A stretch of DNA of 46,247 nucleotides from Trueperaceae bacterium (GCA_007130855.1 SLRS01000107.1:1-46247), one strand, 5' to 3'; shown: positions 1 through 8,736, counted from the first letter of the stretch. Notes: generated from the letters alone by a model not told the origin. A program made the numbers and translations.

Positions 1-565
1 CGCCTGCGGCCAGGACAGCCACGCCGCTGGCGCCGAGCCGGAGGCGGCCGCCGGGCAACGACGATCCGCCGAGCGCACGCAGCCGCGTATGGGTCCAGGC
101 ACTCGCGACCGCCTGGCCGTCGGCCGACGACAGGGCACGCGCGGCCCGGTCGAAGCCGGGCGGGATGCGCCGGGGCGTCACCAGCCGCAGCGTCGGGAGC
201 CTGCCGGCACCGCGCAGCACCAGTGCCGGCCGCTGCGGCAGCGCGCTCACGCGCAGCCGGCCCTCGTCCCAGTCGAAGTCGATCCGGTTGGGCGTCACCA
301 GCACCCGGGCGCCGTCGGGCACGGGCGGCTCGAAGCGCACCTCGGCGGCCGCTCCGCTGCCCCACACCAGCAACTCGCGCACGCCGTCGACCCCCACGAG
401 CGCCTGCAGGCGCGCGCCGGTGAGGGCCAGTCGCACGGCACCGCGGCCGGCCAAGGCGCCATCGGGGCGCGGATCGAGGGCGGGCGCCACCGGCCCGTCA
501 GGCGGCGTGCGCGCCGCCGGACCAAGTCCACGACACGATCCTCGGCAGCGACGCTTTGACGGCAT
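1..565 (-). CDS. Partial protein of unknown function (3' end outside window)
   Basis: A minus-strand frame stays open from an ATG at 565-563 to the window edge, about 188 codons, with strong G/C preference at third positions. I do not recognise the family. The N-terminal 30 or so residues are Arg/Pro-rich and look unlike a folded domain, so the true start may lie further in. The later part alternates hydrophobic and charged residues (for example LVWGSGAAAEVRFEPP and RIDFDWDEGRLRVSALP), which suggests beta strands. The gene is divergent from the sugar operon at 761, and that operon's promoter overlaps the first codons proposed here. This is a second reason to suspect a later start. No signal peptide or catalytic motif is visible. 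Confidence 0.45.
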   Translation of the reverse strand, partial: MPSKRRCRGSCRGLGPAARTPPDGPVAPALDPRPDGALAGRGAVRLALTGARLQALVGVDGVRELLVWGSGAAAEVRFEPPVPDGARVLVTPNRIDFDWDEGRLRVSALPQRPALVLRGAGRLPTLRLVTPRRIPPGFDRAARALSSADGQAVASAWTHTRLRALGGSSLPGGRLRLGASGVAVLAAG

Positions 566-585
566 GGTGGGCCTCACCGTATACT
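556..585 (+). promoter_or_regulatory. Sigma-70-type promoter of the thu-like sugar operon
   Basis: TTGACG at 556-561 and TATACT at 580-585 are separated by 18 bases, close to the housekeeping consensus and unusually clear for this GC-rich window. Transcription would begin near 592, leaving a 5' leader of about 170 bases before the binding-protein gene at 761. I see no recognised riboswitch in the leader. Confidence 0.7.
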
Positions 586-760
586 CGAGGCGCAATCATC
601 CGCAAGGTGTGGCCCGACGCGATGGGCAGGAGCGGCCGCGAGACAGGCGACTCCATCACGCTCGACGACGCGCGTCACACCGGCCGGATGCCCTCTCGTG
701 GCGCGGTCCGAGCCGGCCGGAGGCGAGGCCCGTCACCGCGATTCCTTTCAGGAGGTTCGT

Positions 761-2035
761 ATGTCCAGGCGCTTCCGTTTCATCGCACTCCTCGCCGCAG
801 CCCTGCTGCTCTACGCCAGCGCGGCCGCTCAGGTCGAGCTGCGCCTCACCTGGTACGACGACGGTCCCGAAGGGCAGGTGATGCGCGAACTGCTCGACCG
901 CTTCGAGGCCGAGAACCCCGACATCCGCGTCGTGATGGACACCGTGCCGTACGCGACCGGCATCTTGCAGTCGCTGCCGCTGCAGCTCGCCTCCGGCGAG
1001 GCAGCCGACATGGCGCGCGTCACCAACCTCGGTGGCCTGTCGCAGTACTGGCTCGACATGCGCCCCTACCTGAGCGATCCGGATGTCTGGGAAGCCAACT
1101 TCGGCCCGTTCCTGGATTGGATGCGGCCCGAGGGCTCCGACGCCATCCCCGGGTTCATGACGCAGCTCACGGTCACGGGCCCCTTCATCAACCGCACCCT
1201 GTTCGACCAGGCGGGTATCGAGGTCCCCACGGGTGAGACGACCTGGGAGGAATGGGCCGAGGTCACGCGCCAGGTTGCCGACGCCACCGGCACGCCCTAC
1301 GCGATGGCCATGGACCGCACCGGCCACCGCCTGGCGGGGCCGGCGATCAGTCAAGGGGCTCGCTTCTTCGGTGACGACGGCCACGCCACGATCGATGACG
1401 AAGGCATGCGCGAGATGATGCAGCTGATGGTCGACTGGCACGCCGACGGCACCATGGACCCCGAGGTATGGATCGCCGCTGGCGGCGGCTATGCGGCCGC
1501 CAACGAGCCCTTCATCAACGCCCAGATCGTGCTGTACATGTCGGGCAGCTGGCAGGTGGGCCAGTTCGCCGAGCTGATCGGCGACGCCTTCGACTGGGAG
1601 GCCGTACCCAACCCGTGCGGCCCGGCGGCCTGCACCGGCATGCCCGGCGGGGCCGGCGTCGTCGGCATCGCCGACACCGACCACCCCGAAGCGGTGGCGC
1701 GCGTGATGGAGTACCTGGCGCAGGAAGAGGTGCTCGCCGAGTTCTACGGTCGCACCCTGTTCATCCCCGGGCACCTCGGCCTGGCCGAGTCGGGCATCGA
1801 CTTCGTGACCGACATCGAGTCGGCCCGCGACGCCCTGAACGTGTTCGCGAGCGAGGTGCCCAACTTGCACCCGACCGCCTACGCGTTGCAGGCTTACCCG
1901 TTCAACTTCGTCGTGTTCGACACGATGCGCGACCGTCTCACCCAGGTGTACGTGGGCGAGCTGACGCTCGATGAGGCGCTCGAGCGCATCCAGGCCGACA
2001 TCGACGAGGTGCTGCGCGAGGAAGGCGAGCGCTAG
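761..2035 (+). CDS. Sugar ABC transporter substrate-binding protein (ThuE-like)
   Basis: Captures a sugar outside the membrane for the two permeases that follow. The 424-residue protein starts with an Arg-rich, hydrophobic signal peptide ending near AAAQ (about residue 23). The mature protein follows the family-1 extracellular solute-binding pattern (ELRLTWYDDG, then FEAENPDIRVVMDTV and SGEAADMARVTNLGG). Two cysteines in PCGPAAC could form a small disulfide loop. The start at 761 has an AGGAGG ribosome site at 750-755; longer in-frame starts upstream lack one. It is the first gene of an operon with two permeases, a ThuA-like protein and a Gfo/Idh dehydrogenase, which points to trehalose, sucrose or a related glycoside. 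The exact sugar cannot be read from sequence. There is no lipobox cysteine at the signal cleavage site. Confidence 0.9.
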   Translation: MSRRFRFIALLAAALLLYASAAAQVELRLTWYDDGPEGQVMRELLDRFEAENPDIRVVMDTVPYATGILQSLPLQLASGEAADMARVTNLGGLSQYWLDMRPYLSDPDVWEANFGPFLDWMRPEGSDAIPGFMTQLTVTGPFINRTLFDQAGIEVPTGETTWEEWAEVTRQVADATGTPYAMAMDRTGHRLAGPAISQGARFFGDDGHATIDDEGMREMMQLMVDWHADGTMDPEVWIAAGGGYAAANEPFINAQIVLYMSGSWQVGQFAELIGDAFDWEAVPNPCGPAACTGMPGGAGVVGIADTDHPEAVARVMEYLAQEEVLAEFYGRTLFIPGHLGLAESGIDFVTDIESARDALNVFASEVPNLHPTAYALQAYPFNFVVFDTMRDRLTQVYVGELTLDEALERIQADIDEVLREEGER

Positions 2036-2076
2036 AGCCCCAGCCCAGCGTGAACGCCGCCCCTCCCCCGCTCGCC

Positions 2077-2109
2077 CGGGCGCTACCGGTACGATACCGG
2101 TAGCGCCCG
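2077..2109 (+). terminator. Intercistronic hairpin after the binding-protein gene
   Basis: Perfect 15-bp inverted repeat: arms 2077-2091 and 2095-2109 around a CGA loop (arm CGGGCGCTACCGGTA). No T-run follows, so it is unlikely to stop transcription fully. Hairpins between a binding-protein gene and its permease genes usually protect the upstream mRNA and allow more binding protein than permease. The same role is inferred here. Confidence 0.75.
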
Positions 2110-2154
2110 CATCATCTGCGCGCTCCTCGGGGCGACCCGACAGGAGGCTCCCGT

Positions 2155-3183
2155 ATGGCTGCTAGAGCGACCGTCGTGCAGCGCGCCGCCGCCCTCGTTG
2201 GCCGCGGCGTCGAGGGCGTCTACGTGTTGCTCATGAACGCCGTCGGCCTGCTGATGGAGCCGCTCCAGCGCCTCGTGGGTATGCGCCGCATGGCGTGGCT
2301 CTTCCTGCTCCCGAACCTGCTGGTGTTCACGATCTTCATCCTCTTCCCGATGGTCCTGAACGTCTACTACGCGACCACCAGCGGGCCGCGGCTCTATCCG
2401 CAGGACCGCCCGTTCGTCGGCACCGCCAACTTCGAGCGACTCTTCACCTGTACCGACTACACCAACCCCAACACCTGCCTCGAGGACCGCTTCTGGCGCG
2501 CGGCCCGCAACACCGGCGTGTTCGTGCTGTTCCAGGTCGGCGGCATGGTGGCCATCTCGCTCCTCACCGCCCTGGTGCTCAACCGCAAGGTCGTCGCCCG
2601 CGGCTTCTTCCGCAGCGTGTTCTTCTACCCGGTGCTGCTCTCGCCGGTGGTGGTGGCGCTCATCTGGAAGTGGATCTTGCAGCGTGACGGGGTGCTCAAC
2701 GCAATGCTGGTCTCGCTCGGCGGCGAGCCGATCAACTTCCTGCTGAGTGGCAGCTGGGCCATGGCCTGGGTGATCATGGTCAGTATCTGGGCCAACATGG
2801 GCTTCTACACGCTCATCTTGCTCGCCGGCCTGCAGAGCATCCCCGTCGAGCTCTACGATGCCGGCGCCATCGACGGCACCTCCACGCTGCAGTCCTTCCG
2901 CCACATCACCCTCCCGCTGCTGATGCCGACCATGATGGTGGTGCTGGTGCTGGCGCTGATCCGGGCCGTGCAGATGTTCGACGAGGTCTTCGTGCTCACC
3001 GGTGGCGGCCCCGGCAGCGCCACGCTGCTGCTGGTCCAGTACATCTACCAGACGGGCTTCGGTACCCAGAACCCACGCTTCGGCCTGGCCGCCGCCACCA
3101 GCGTCACGCTCGGGGCGGTGCTGCTCGTGGCCACGTTGCTGCAGCTCCGCATCGGGCGCGGCAGCGAGAGGCACTTGGCATGA
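2155..3183 (+). CDS. Sugar ABC transporter permease, MalF/UgpA type (ThuF-like)
   Basis: One of two membrane subunits forming the import channel. The 342-residue protein has an extended N-terminal region of about 45 residues, then a first membrane span (WLFLLPNLLVFTIFILFPMV). A periplasmic loop holding two cysteines (FTCTDYTNPNTC) follows, and the remaining spans are of the binding-protein-dependent permease fold. The EAA coupling loop that contacts the ATPase is present (ELYDAGAIDGTS followed by ITLPLL). The start at 2155 is supported by an AGGAGG site at about 2141-2146. The stop overlaps the next start as ATGA at 3180-3183, so the two permeases are translationally coupled. Confidence 0.92.
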   Translation: MAARATVVQRAAALVGRGVEGVYVLLMNAVGLLMEPLQRLVGMRRMAWLFLLPNLLVFTIFILFPMVLNVYYATTSGPRLYPQDRPFVGTANFERLFTCTDYTNPNTCLEDRFWRAARNTGVFVLFQVGGMVAISLLTALVLNRKVVARGFFRSVFFYPVLLSPVVVALIWKWILQRDGVLNAMLVSLGGEPINFLLSGSWAMAWVIMVSIWANMGFYTLILLAGLQSIPVELYDAGAIDGTSTLQSFRHITLPLLMPTMMVVLVLALIRAVQMFDEVFVLTGGGPGSATLLLVQYIYQTGFGTQNPRFGLAAATSVTLGAVLLVATLLQLRIGRGSERHLA

Positions 3184-4253
3184 CGGCGGTCGCGCGTTTC
3201 CTGACCCGGCGGCAAGGCGACCGGCCGCATGGTCGGCGGGGCCGTTGGACCGTCACCGACGTGCTCACGTACGCCTACCTCGGGGCCGGCGTGTTGGTGA
3301 TGTTCGGCCCCGTCGCCTGGCTGGTGCTGTCGTCGTTCAAGACGCCGGCGAACCTGATCGAGTTCCCGCCGACGCTGCTCCCGCTCGCGCACGACACGGC
3401 GCTGGTGGGCGACTACCCGCAGCCGCTACCGCTCTATGACGTGGTGCTCGAGGACGGCACCACGGCACGCTTCGCGCAGGTGCGCCGCATCGGCCTGACC
3501 GCGCAGATGGTCGACCCGGCGGCGCCCGACGACATCATCGCGGTGCCGATCGATCAGCGCACGCCGGTGCGCAGCTTCCGCCTGGCCTTCGAGAACTACA
3601 CCGAGTCGTTCACCCGCTTCAACTTCGCGCGCTACTTGCGCAACAGCGTGGTCGTGACCGTGGGCGCCACCCTCATCACCCTGGTGATCAACAGCATGGC
3701 CGCCTTCGCGCTGAGCAAGTACCGCTTCCCGGGCCGTAACCTGGTCTTCCTCGTCATCATCAGCACCCTCATGATCCCCATCAGCGTGATCCTGGTACCG
3801 GTGTACTTGGTGATCAACCAGGTGGGCTGGGTCAACAACCTCTGGGGCGTGATCATCCCGGGTGCCGCCACGCCCACCGGCGTGTTCCTGCTACGGCAGT
3901 ACATGCTCACCATCCCGGACGAGCTGCTCGACTCCGGCCGCATCGACGGGGCGTCCGAGTGGCGCCTCTACTGGCAGATCGTCTTGCCCCTGGCCGCCCC
4001 GGCGCTGGCGGTGCTGGCGATCTTCTCGGTCATGTGGCGCTGGAACGACTTCCTGTGGCCGCTGATCGTGCTCACCCGCAGCGAGTTCTTCACCCTGCAG
4101 GTCGGCCTGAACGCATTCCAGGGTGAGCTCCAGGTCCAGTGGCACTACGTGCTGGCGATGACCGTGCTGACGCTGCTCCCGATCACGCTGGTCTTCTCGC
4201 TCCTGCAACGCTTCATCACCACCGGCATCGCCAGCACCGGCGTCAAGGGCTGA
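3180..4253 (+). CDS. Sugar ABC transporter permease, MalG type with periplasmic insertion (ThuG-like)
   Basis: Second membrane subunit of the importer, 357 residues against about 280 for typical MalG-type permeases. The extra length is a block of about 95 residues between the first and second membrane spans (roughly residues 55-150, starting at LLPLAHDTALVGDYPQ). It would form a periplasmic domain that may touch the binding protein. The rest is canonical, with the EAA loop (LLDSGRIDGASEWR, then IVLPLAAPAL). The gene overlaps the preceding permease by four bases. No ATP-binding subunit follows; a shared MalK/UgpC-type ATPase elsewhere in the genome must energise the system. That last point is inference. 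Confidence 0.92.
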   Translation: MTAVARFLTRRQGDRPHGRRGRWTVTDVLTYAYLGAGVLVMFGPVAWLVLSSFKTPANLIEFPPTLLPLAHDTALVGDYPQPLPLYDVVLEDGTTARFAQVRRIGLTAQMVDPAAPDDIIAVPIDQRTPVRSFRLAFENYTESFTRFNFARYLRNSVVVTVGATLITLVINSMAAFALSKYRFPGRNLVFLVIISTLMIPISVILVPVYLVINQVGWVNNLWGVIIPGAATPTGVFLLRQYMLTIPDELLDSGRIDGASEWRLYWQIVLPLAAPALAVLAIFSVMWRWNDFLWPLIVLTRSEFFTLQVGLNAFQGELQVQWHYVLAMTVLTLLPITLVFSLLQRFITTGIASTGVKG

Positions 4254-4390
4254 GCCGGCCCGTCGCCGGTGACGCGCGCGCCCGGGCCAGCGGCGCGGCG
4301 ACCGACCCGCACGCGTGGTAGCCTCGCGGCGCAACGAACGACCCTTGCACGATGGGCGACGCGATCGCGGCGTCGCGGAAGGCGGTAGGC

Positions 4391-5035
4391 GTGAAGCGAG
4401 CGCTCTTCCTGACAGGCGGCTGGGAGGGTCACGAGCCGGCCGAGACCACCGCCATCGTGGCCACGGCCCTCGAGGCCCGCGGCTTCCACACCGAAGTGGC
4501 GACGCGCATCGCGGCGCTCGAGGACGGCGATCACCTGCGCGGCTTCGACCTGATCGTCCCGAACTGGACGATGGGCACGCTGACCGACGCCGCCGAACGA
4601 GCGCTGCTCGACGCGGTGGCGGCGGGCACCGGGATCGCCGGCTGGCATGGCGGCCTGGCCGACGCCTTCCGCGATCGCACCGCGTTCCAGTTCATGGTGG
4701 GCGGCCAGTTCGTCGCCCATCCGGGCGATGCCGTGCGCTACGACGTCCGGCTGCTGCCCACCCCCGACGGCCTACTCGACGGCATCGACGACTTCCAGCT
4801 CACCTCCGAGCAGTACTACCTCCACGTCGACCCCTCCAACGAGGTGCTCGCCACCACCACCTTCTCCGGCGAGCACGTCGCCTGGATCGCCGGGACCGTG
4901 ATGCCGGTCGCCTGGCGCCGTCGCTGGGGCGCGGGCAAGGTCTTCTACTCGTCGCCGGGGCACGGCGTGCGCGACTTCGCGGTGCGCGAGGTGCTGGAGT
5001 TGACCGTGCGGGGCCTCCACTGGGCGGCCCGCTAG
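4391..5035 (+). CDS. thuA: ThuA-like protein
   Basis: A 214-residue ThuA-family protein with a class-I glutamine-amidotransferase-like fold: strand and loop RALFLTGGWEGHEP, DLIVPNWTMG in the middle, then GIAGWHGGLADAF and near the end KVFYSSPGHG. In rhizobia ThuA acts with the dehydrogenase ThuB in breakdown of trehalose and related disaccharides through 3-keto derivatives. The direct neighbour downstream is a ThuB-type dehydrogenase, which supports the same route here. I chose the GTG at 4391 because GGAAGG sits about eight bases upstream. An in-frame ATG at 4352 would add 13 residues but lacks a ribosome site. The stop TAG is directly followed by the next ATG. A TAGCCT box at 4319-4324 could be an internal -10, but this is weak. 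Confidence 0.82.
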   Translation: MKRALFLTGGWEGHEPAETTAIVATALEARGFHTEVATRIAALEDGDHLRGFDLIVPNWTMGTLTDAAERALLDAVAAGTGIAGWHGGLADAFRDRTAFQFMVGGQFVAHPGDAVRYDVRLLPTPDGLLDGIDDFQLTSEQYYLHVDPSNEVLATTTFSGEHVAWIAGTVMPVAWRRRWGAGKVFYSSPGHGVRDFAVREVLELTVRGLHWAAR

Positions 5036-6148
5036 ATGGCCGCGCCCGGCGCGCTGCGGGTGGGCATCATCGGCTGCGGCGACATCAGTGGCGCCTACCT
5101 GCGCTCGCTCGCACGTTTCCGCGACGTCCGCGTCGACGCCCTCGCCGACCTAGACACCGAACGCGCGCGTCGCGTCGCGCGCACGTTCGACGTGCCCGCT
5201 GCCCTCGAGGTCGAGGCCTTGCTCGCGCGCACCGACATCGATCTCGTCCTCAACCTGACGGTCCCGCGCGCCCACGCGGAGGTCGGCCTCGCGGCCCTCG
5301 CCGCCGGCAAGCACGTCTACTCCGAGAAGCCGCTGGCGACCACCTTCGAGGACGGCCGGCGGCTCGTGGAGGCGGCCCAGGCGGCGGGTCTACGGCTCGG
5401 CTCGGCTCCCGACACCTTCTTGGGGGCGGGCCTGCAGACCTGCCGCCGGCTCATCGACGCGGGCATGATCGGTCGGCCGATCGCCGCCATGGGCGCCATG
5501 CTCAACCATGGCCACGAGCACTGGCACCCGAACCCCGGGTTCATGTACCAAGTCGGCGGCGGCCCCCTGTTCGACATGGGACCGTACTACCTGACCGCGC
5601 TGGTGCACCTGCTGGGCCCGGTACGCCGCGTCCACGGTGCGGCCGCCATCGGCTGCGAGGTGCGCCCGGTCACCAGCCAACCCCTCGCGGGCCTCGAGAT
5701 CGTGCCCGAGATCGACACTCACGTGATCGCCACGCTCACGTTCGCGAGCGGCGTCCTCGCCACGCTGACCACGAGCTTCGACGTCTGGGCGAGCGACGCT
5801 CCGCTGCTCGAGATCCACGGCACCGAGGGCAGCCTCAGCCTGCCCGATCCGAACACCTTCGGCGGCCCGGTGCGGCTGAGGGGGCGCAACGACGCCGGCT
5901 GGCAAGACGTGCCGCTCCAGGGTGACTACGTCGGCAATGCCCGCGGCCTGGGCGTGGCCGACCTGGCGACGGCGCTGCGTAGTGGTCGGGCGCACCGAGC
6001 CTCGGGCGAGCTGGCCTTCCACGTGCTCGACGTGATGTCGTCGGTGCTCGACAGCGCCGAGCGCGGCGCGGTACTCGAGACGCGCACCTCGTGCGCGCGC
6101 CCGGCAGCACTGCCACACGGCCTCGAGTTCGGCGTCCTCGACGACTAG
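5036..6148 (+). CDS. Gfo/Idh/MocA-family dehydrogenase (ThuB-like)
   Basis: NAD(P)-dependent sugar oxidoreductase of 370 residues. The N-terminal Rossmann domain shows the dinucleotide-binding start RVGIIGCGDISGAYL and the family EKP motif (YSEKPLATTF, around residue 100). The C-terminal sheet domain holds GGGPLFDMGPYYL and HEHWHPNPGFMY. Its start codon directly follows the ThuA stop. In the rhizobial thu operon the equivalent enzyme is paired with ThuA, and members of the family make or use 3-keto-glycosides. The precise reaction is not deducible. It is the last gene of the sugar operon; the next gene has its own possible promoter 23 bases after the stop. Confidence 0.88.
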   Translation: MAAPGALRVGIIGCGDISGAYLRSLARFRDVRVDALADLDTERARRVARTFDVPAALEVEALLARTDIDLVLNLTVPRAHAEVGLAALAAGKHVYSEKPLATTFEDGRRLVEAAQAAGLRLGSAPDTFLGAGLQTCRRLIDAGMIGRPIAAMGAMLNHGHEHWHPNPGFMYQVGGGPLFDMGPYYLTALVHLLGPVRRVHGAAAIGCEVRPVTSQPLAGLEIVPEIDTHVIATLTFASGVLATLTTSFDVWASDAPLLEIHGTEGSLSLPDPNTFGGPVRLRGRNDAGWQDVPLQGDYVGNARGLGVADLATALRSGRAHRASGELAFHVLDVMSSVLDSAERGAVLETRTSCARPAALPHGLEFGVLDD

Positions 6149-6170
6149 ACGCCCCTGTCGCGCTGGCGGG

Positions 6171-6176
6171 TATACT
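6171..6176 (+). promoter_or_regulatory. Possible -10 box for the split phosphotransferase operon
   Basis: TATACT lies 45 bases before the TTG start at 6221. It matches the -10 of the promoter at 556-585, but no good -35 is found at 16-18 bases upstream. The gap between operons (6149-6220) is the natural place for a promoter. Confidence 0.4.
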
Positions 6177-6220
6177 CTCCGCCACGGTCACGGTCCGTCG
6201 GGACCACCGGGGAGGACCCC

Positions 6221-7102
6221 TTGGACGCGCACGCAACAGGTCCCGCGATCGTCTGGCTCGGCACTCCCGAGTGCACCGACCCCGACCTGGTCGGCCCCAA
6301 GGCGGCACACCTTAGCGCGCTGGCAGCAGCCCAGCCGGTGCCGGCGGGCTTCTGCCTCACCGCCGCGACGCACCGCGCGAGCCTGCGCGACGGCGGCCTG
6401 ACGCCCGCGCTGCGCAGTGCGGTGCGCGCGGCCTACGAGCGCCTGACGCACGACGCCGGACACGCCGGCGACAGCGTCGCGGTGCGCTCGTCGGCGCTCG
6501 ACGAGGACGGAGCCGTAACGTCGTTCGCCGGCCAGCACGACACCTACCTGAACGTCGTGGGGATCGACGCGCTGCTGGCGGCGATCGAGGGTGCCTGGGC
6601 ATCGCTGCACGGCGAGGCGGCGCTGCGCTACCGGCGCGCGCGCGGCGCCGGCGCCCACGACTTGGCCCTGGCGGTGCTGGTGCAGCGCATGGTGTGGGCC
6701 GACGCCGCCGGTGTCGCCTTCAGCCTCGACCCACTGACCGGCGACGCCGATCGGGTGGTGATCAGTGCCGCCTGGGGCCTGGGTGAGAGCGTGGTGGCCG
6801 GCACGATCACGCCCGACACCTGGACCCTACGCAAGCGCGATCTCAGCCTGCTCGACGCGCGGCTGGGCGACAAGGAGCGCATGATGATCCCGAGCGAGCG
6901 CGGCACGCGCGAGGTGACGGTGCCGAGCTTCCTGCGAACGCGACCGTCGCTCGCCGACCACGAGCTGCGCCGCGTCGCCGAGGTGACGCGCGCCTTGGAG
7001 CTCGAGCGCGGCTGGCCCGTCGACATCGAGTTCGCCTGGCGTGAGGGCGAGTTCGCGTTGCTGCAGTGCCGGCCCGTCACCGCTAGCGGAACCTACGCGT
7101 GA
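6221..7102 (+). CDS. PEP/pyruvate-binding (ATP-grasp) subunit of a split phosphotransferase
   Basis: Corresponds to the N-terminal ATP-binding domain of PEP synthase, rifampin phosphotransferase and phenylphosphate synthase. It would bind ATP and pass a phosphate to the histidine domain. The 293-residue protein shows GPKAAHLSAL early, the conserved VAVRSSALDEDG and TSFAGQHDTYLNV block, VLVQRMVWADAAGVAFSLDP, and WGLGESVVAG. It ends with the DIEFAW and LLQCRPVT signature that normally closes this domain. The start is TTG at 6221, with GGGGAGGA at 6209-6216. Its stop overlaps the next start as GTGA. In most relatives this domain is fused to the rest of the enzyme; here it is a separate gene, as in the two-subunit phenylphosphate synthase of Thauera. 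The substrate is unknown. Confidence 0.85.
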   Translation: MDAHATGPAIVWLGTPECTDPDLVGPKAAHLSALAAAQPVPAGFCLTAATHRASLRDGGLTPALRSAVRAAYERLTHDAGHAGDSVAVRSSALDEDGAVTSFAGQHDTYLNVVGIDALLAAIEGAWASLHGEAALRYRRARGAGAHDLALAVLVQRMVWADAAGVAFSLDPLTGDADRVVISAAWGLGESVVAGTITPDTWTLRKRDLSLLDARLGDKERMMIPSERGTREVTVPSFLRTRPSLADHELRRVAEVTRALELERGWPVDIEFAWREGEFALLQCRPVTASGTYA

Positions 7103-8736
7103 CGTGCGCGGGAGCCGAGCTGCCGTCGCCGGCTTGGCTCGAGCCCGGCGACGCCGAGCGCCATTGGCAGCGCGACCTGGCTCACTTCCCCGGCCAGGTG
7201 ACCGAGCTCGATGGTGCGTTGCTACGGCGCTTCATCGAAGGCGGCTTCCGCGAGGCCATGGCGGCTCACTCGCTGCCCTTCGCGCTGCTGATCCGCCGCT
7301 TCTGGACCTACTACTACCAGTTCGACGGCCCGCTCGCGCTGCCCGAGGACGAGCGCAAGGCGATGCTGGAGCGCTCGCTGCCGCAGCGCGAGCTCGCCCG
7401 GACCACCATCGCCCGGCGTTGGCACGACGAATGGCTCCCCGAGGTGCACGAGCACCTGGCGTTCTGGTCGGCGATCGACCCCTTCGCGCTCGACGCGCAC
7501 GCCCTCGCGTCCCATCTCGACGACACGCTCGCGCGCGGCGACCGTCTGTGGCTGCTGCACTTCGAGCTCGCCGTGGCGCTCTCCCTGGCCAGGCGCGCCT
7601 ACCTCGAGCTCTACGGCGAGCTGTTCGAGCCCTCGTCGCCGCTCGAAGCCCAGACCCCCTTGTCGGGCTTCGACGTGCTCACCACTCGCGCCGCGCGCGA
7701 GCTCTGGCCGCTGCGCGAGCTGGTCGCGCCCGAGCGCGTCCGCGACGCGCTGTTGGGCGTGGCGCCGCGCGACGCCATGGCGGCGTTGGCCGCCGAGCCC
7801 ACCGCGGGGCCGCTGGTCGCGGCCCTGGACGCCTACCTCGAGGCGAACGGCCAGCGTTCCCCGTACCTGCTCTTCAGCGCGCCCTCGCTGCGCGAGTACC
7901 CCGCTCCGGTGATGAGCATGCTGCGCCACATGGTCGAGCGGCCCGAAGCCGATCCGAATCGCCTGCTCGCGGAGCAAGCCACCAAGCGTCGGCAAGCCGA
8001 GGCCGATGCACGTGAGCGGCTACGCTACTACCCGGCCCCGGTGCGCAGCGAGTTCGAGGCGCGTCTCGCCGCGGCCCAGACCGCAGCCCGCGTGAGCGAG
8101 GACCACAACTACCTGATCGACTACTCCTCCACCGCCCGCATCCGCCGGGTGTTCCTCGCCTGCGGGAACGCGCTGGCCGAGGCCGGCACCATCGCCGAGC
8201 CCGACGACGTGATGCACCTGCGCATCGAGGAGGTGCGCGCGGCCCTGCGCGGGGGCGGCACCGACTTGCGCGAGCGGGTTCGCGAGCGCCGCGCCCAGAT
8301 GACGCACTACGCCGCCATCGACCCGCCGTTCGACATCAATGCCCCGGCAACGGTCGACGGCGCAGCCGCCCCGACCGACCCGGGCCAGAGCGGGGCACGG
8401 CTCGATCCAGACGTGCTGCACGGCATGGCAGCCTCGGCCGGCGTCGCCCGCGGGCGAGCCCGGGTGCTGCGCTCGCTCGACGCCGTCGACGAGCTCCGAC
8501 CCGGCGAGGTGCTCGTGGCCACCACCACGGGCCAGGCCTGGACGCCGCTCTTCGCCACGGCTTCGGCCCTGGTGACCGAGAGCGGCAATCTGCTCTCGCA
8601 CGCGGCGGTGGTGGCGCGCGAGTACGCCCTGCCCGCGGTGGTGGCGCTGTCGGGCGCGACCCGGCTGATCCCCGATGGGGCGCTCGTGGAGGTCGACGGC
8701 GCGGCCGGCGTGGTGCGCCTGCTCGAGCGCCCCTGA
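7099..8736 (+). CDS. Substrate-binding and phosphohistidine subunit of a split phosphotransferase
   Basis: A 545-residue partner of the preceding ATP-grasp protein. The first 400 or so residues are a mostly helical domain comparable in place to the antibiotic-binding domain of rifampin phosphotransferase (FWTYYYQFDGPLAL, EARLAAAQTAARVSEDHNYL). The last 100 are the swivelling PEP-utiliser domain, GVARGRARVLRSLDAVDELRPGEVLV followed by TESGNLLSHAAVVARE. His501 in the SHAA motif is the predicted phosphate carrier; the usual GG before it reads SG. The start is GTG overlapping the preceding stop (GTGA), and the stop overlaps the MFS gene as TGATG, so all three genes are coupled. Possible roles are antibiotic inactivation, phenol phosphorylation or another small-molecule phosphorylation; sequence alone does not decide. 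Confidence 0.8.
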   Translation: MTCAGAELPSPAWLEPGDAERHWQRDLAHFPGQVTELDGALLRRFIEGGFREAMAAHSLPFALLIRRFWTYYYQFDGPLALPEDERKAMLERSLPQRELARTTIARRWHDEWLPEVHEHLAFWSAIDPFALDAHALASHLDDTLARGDRLWLLHFELAVALSLARRAYLELYGELFEPSSPLEAQTPLSGFDVLTTRAARELWPLRELVAPERVRDALLGVAPRDAMAALAAEPTAGPLVAALDAYLEANGQRSPYLLFSAPSLREYPAPVMSMLRHMVERPEADPNRLLAEQATKRRQAEADARERLRYYPAPVRSEFEARLAAAQTAARVSEDHNYLIDYSSTARIRRVFLACGNALAEAGTIAEPDDVMHLRIEEVRAALRGGGTDLRERVRERRAQMTHYAAIDPPFDINAPATVDGAAAPTDPGQSGARLDPDVLHGMAASAGVARGRARVLRSLDAVDELRPGEVLVATTTGQAWTPLFATASALVTESGNLLSHAAVVAREYALPAVVALSGATRLIPDGALVEVDGAAGVVRLLERP

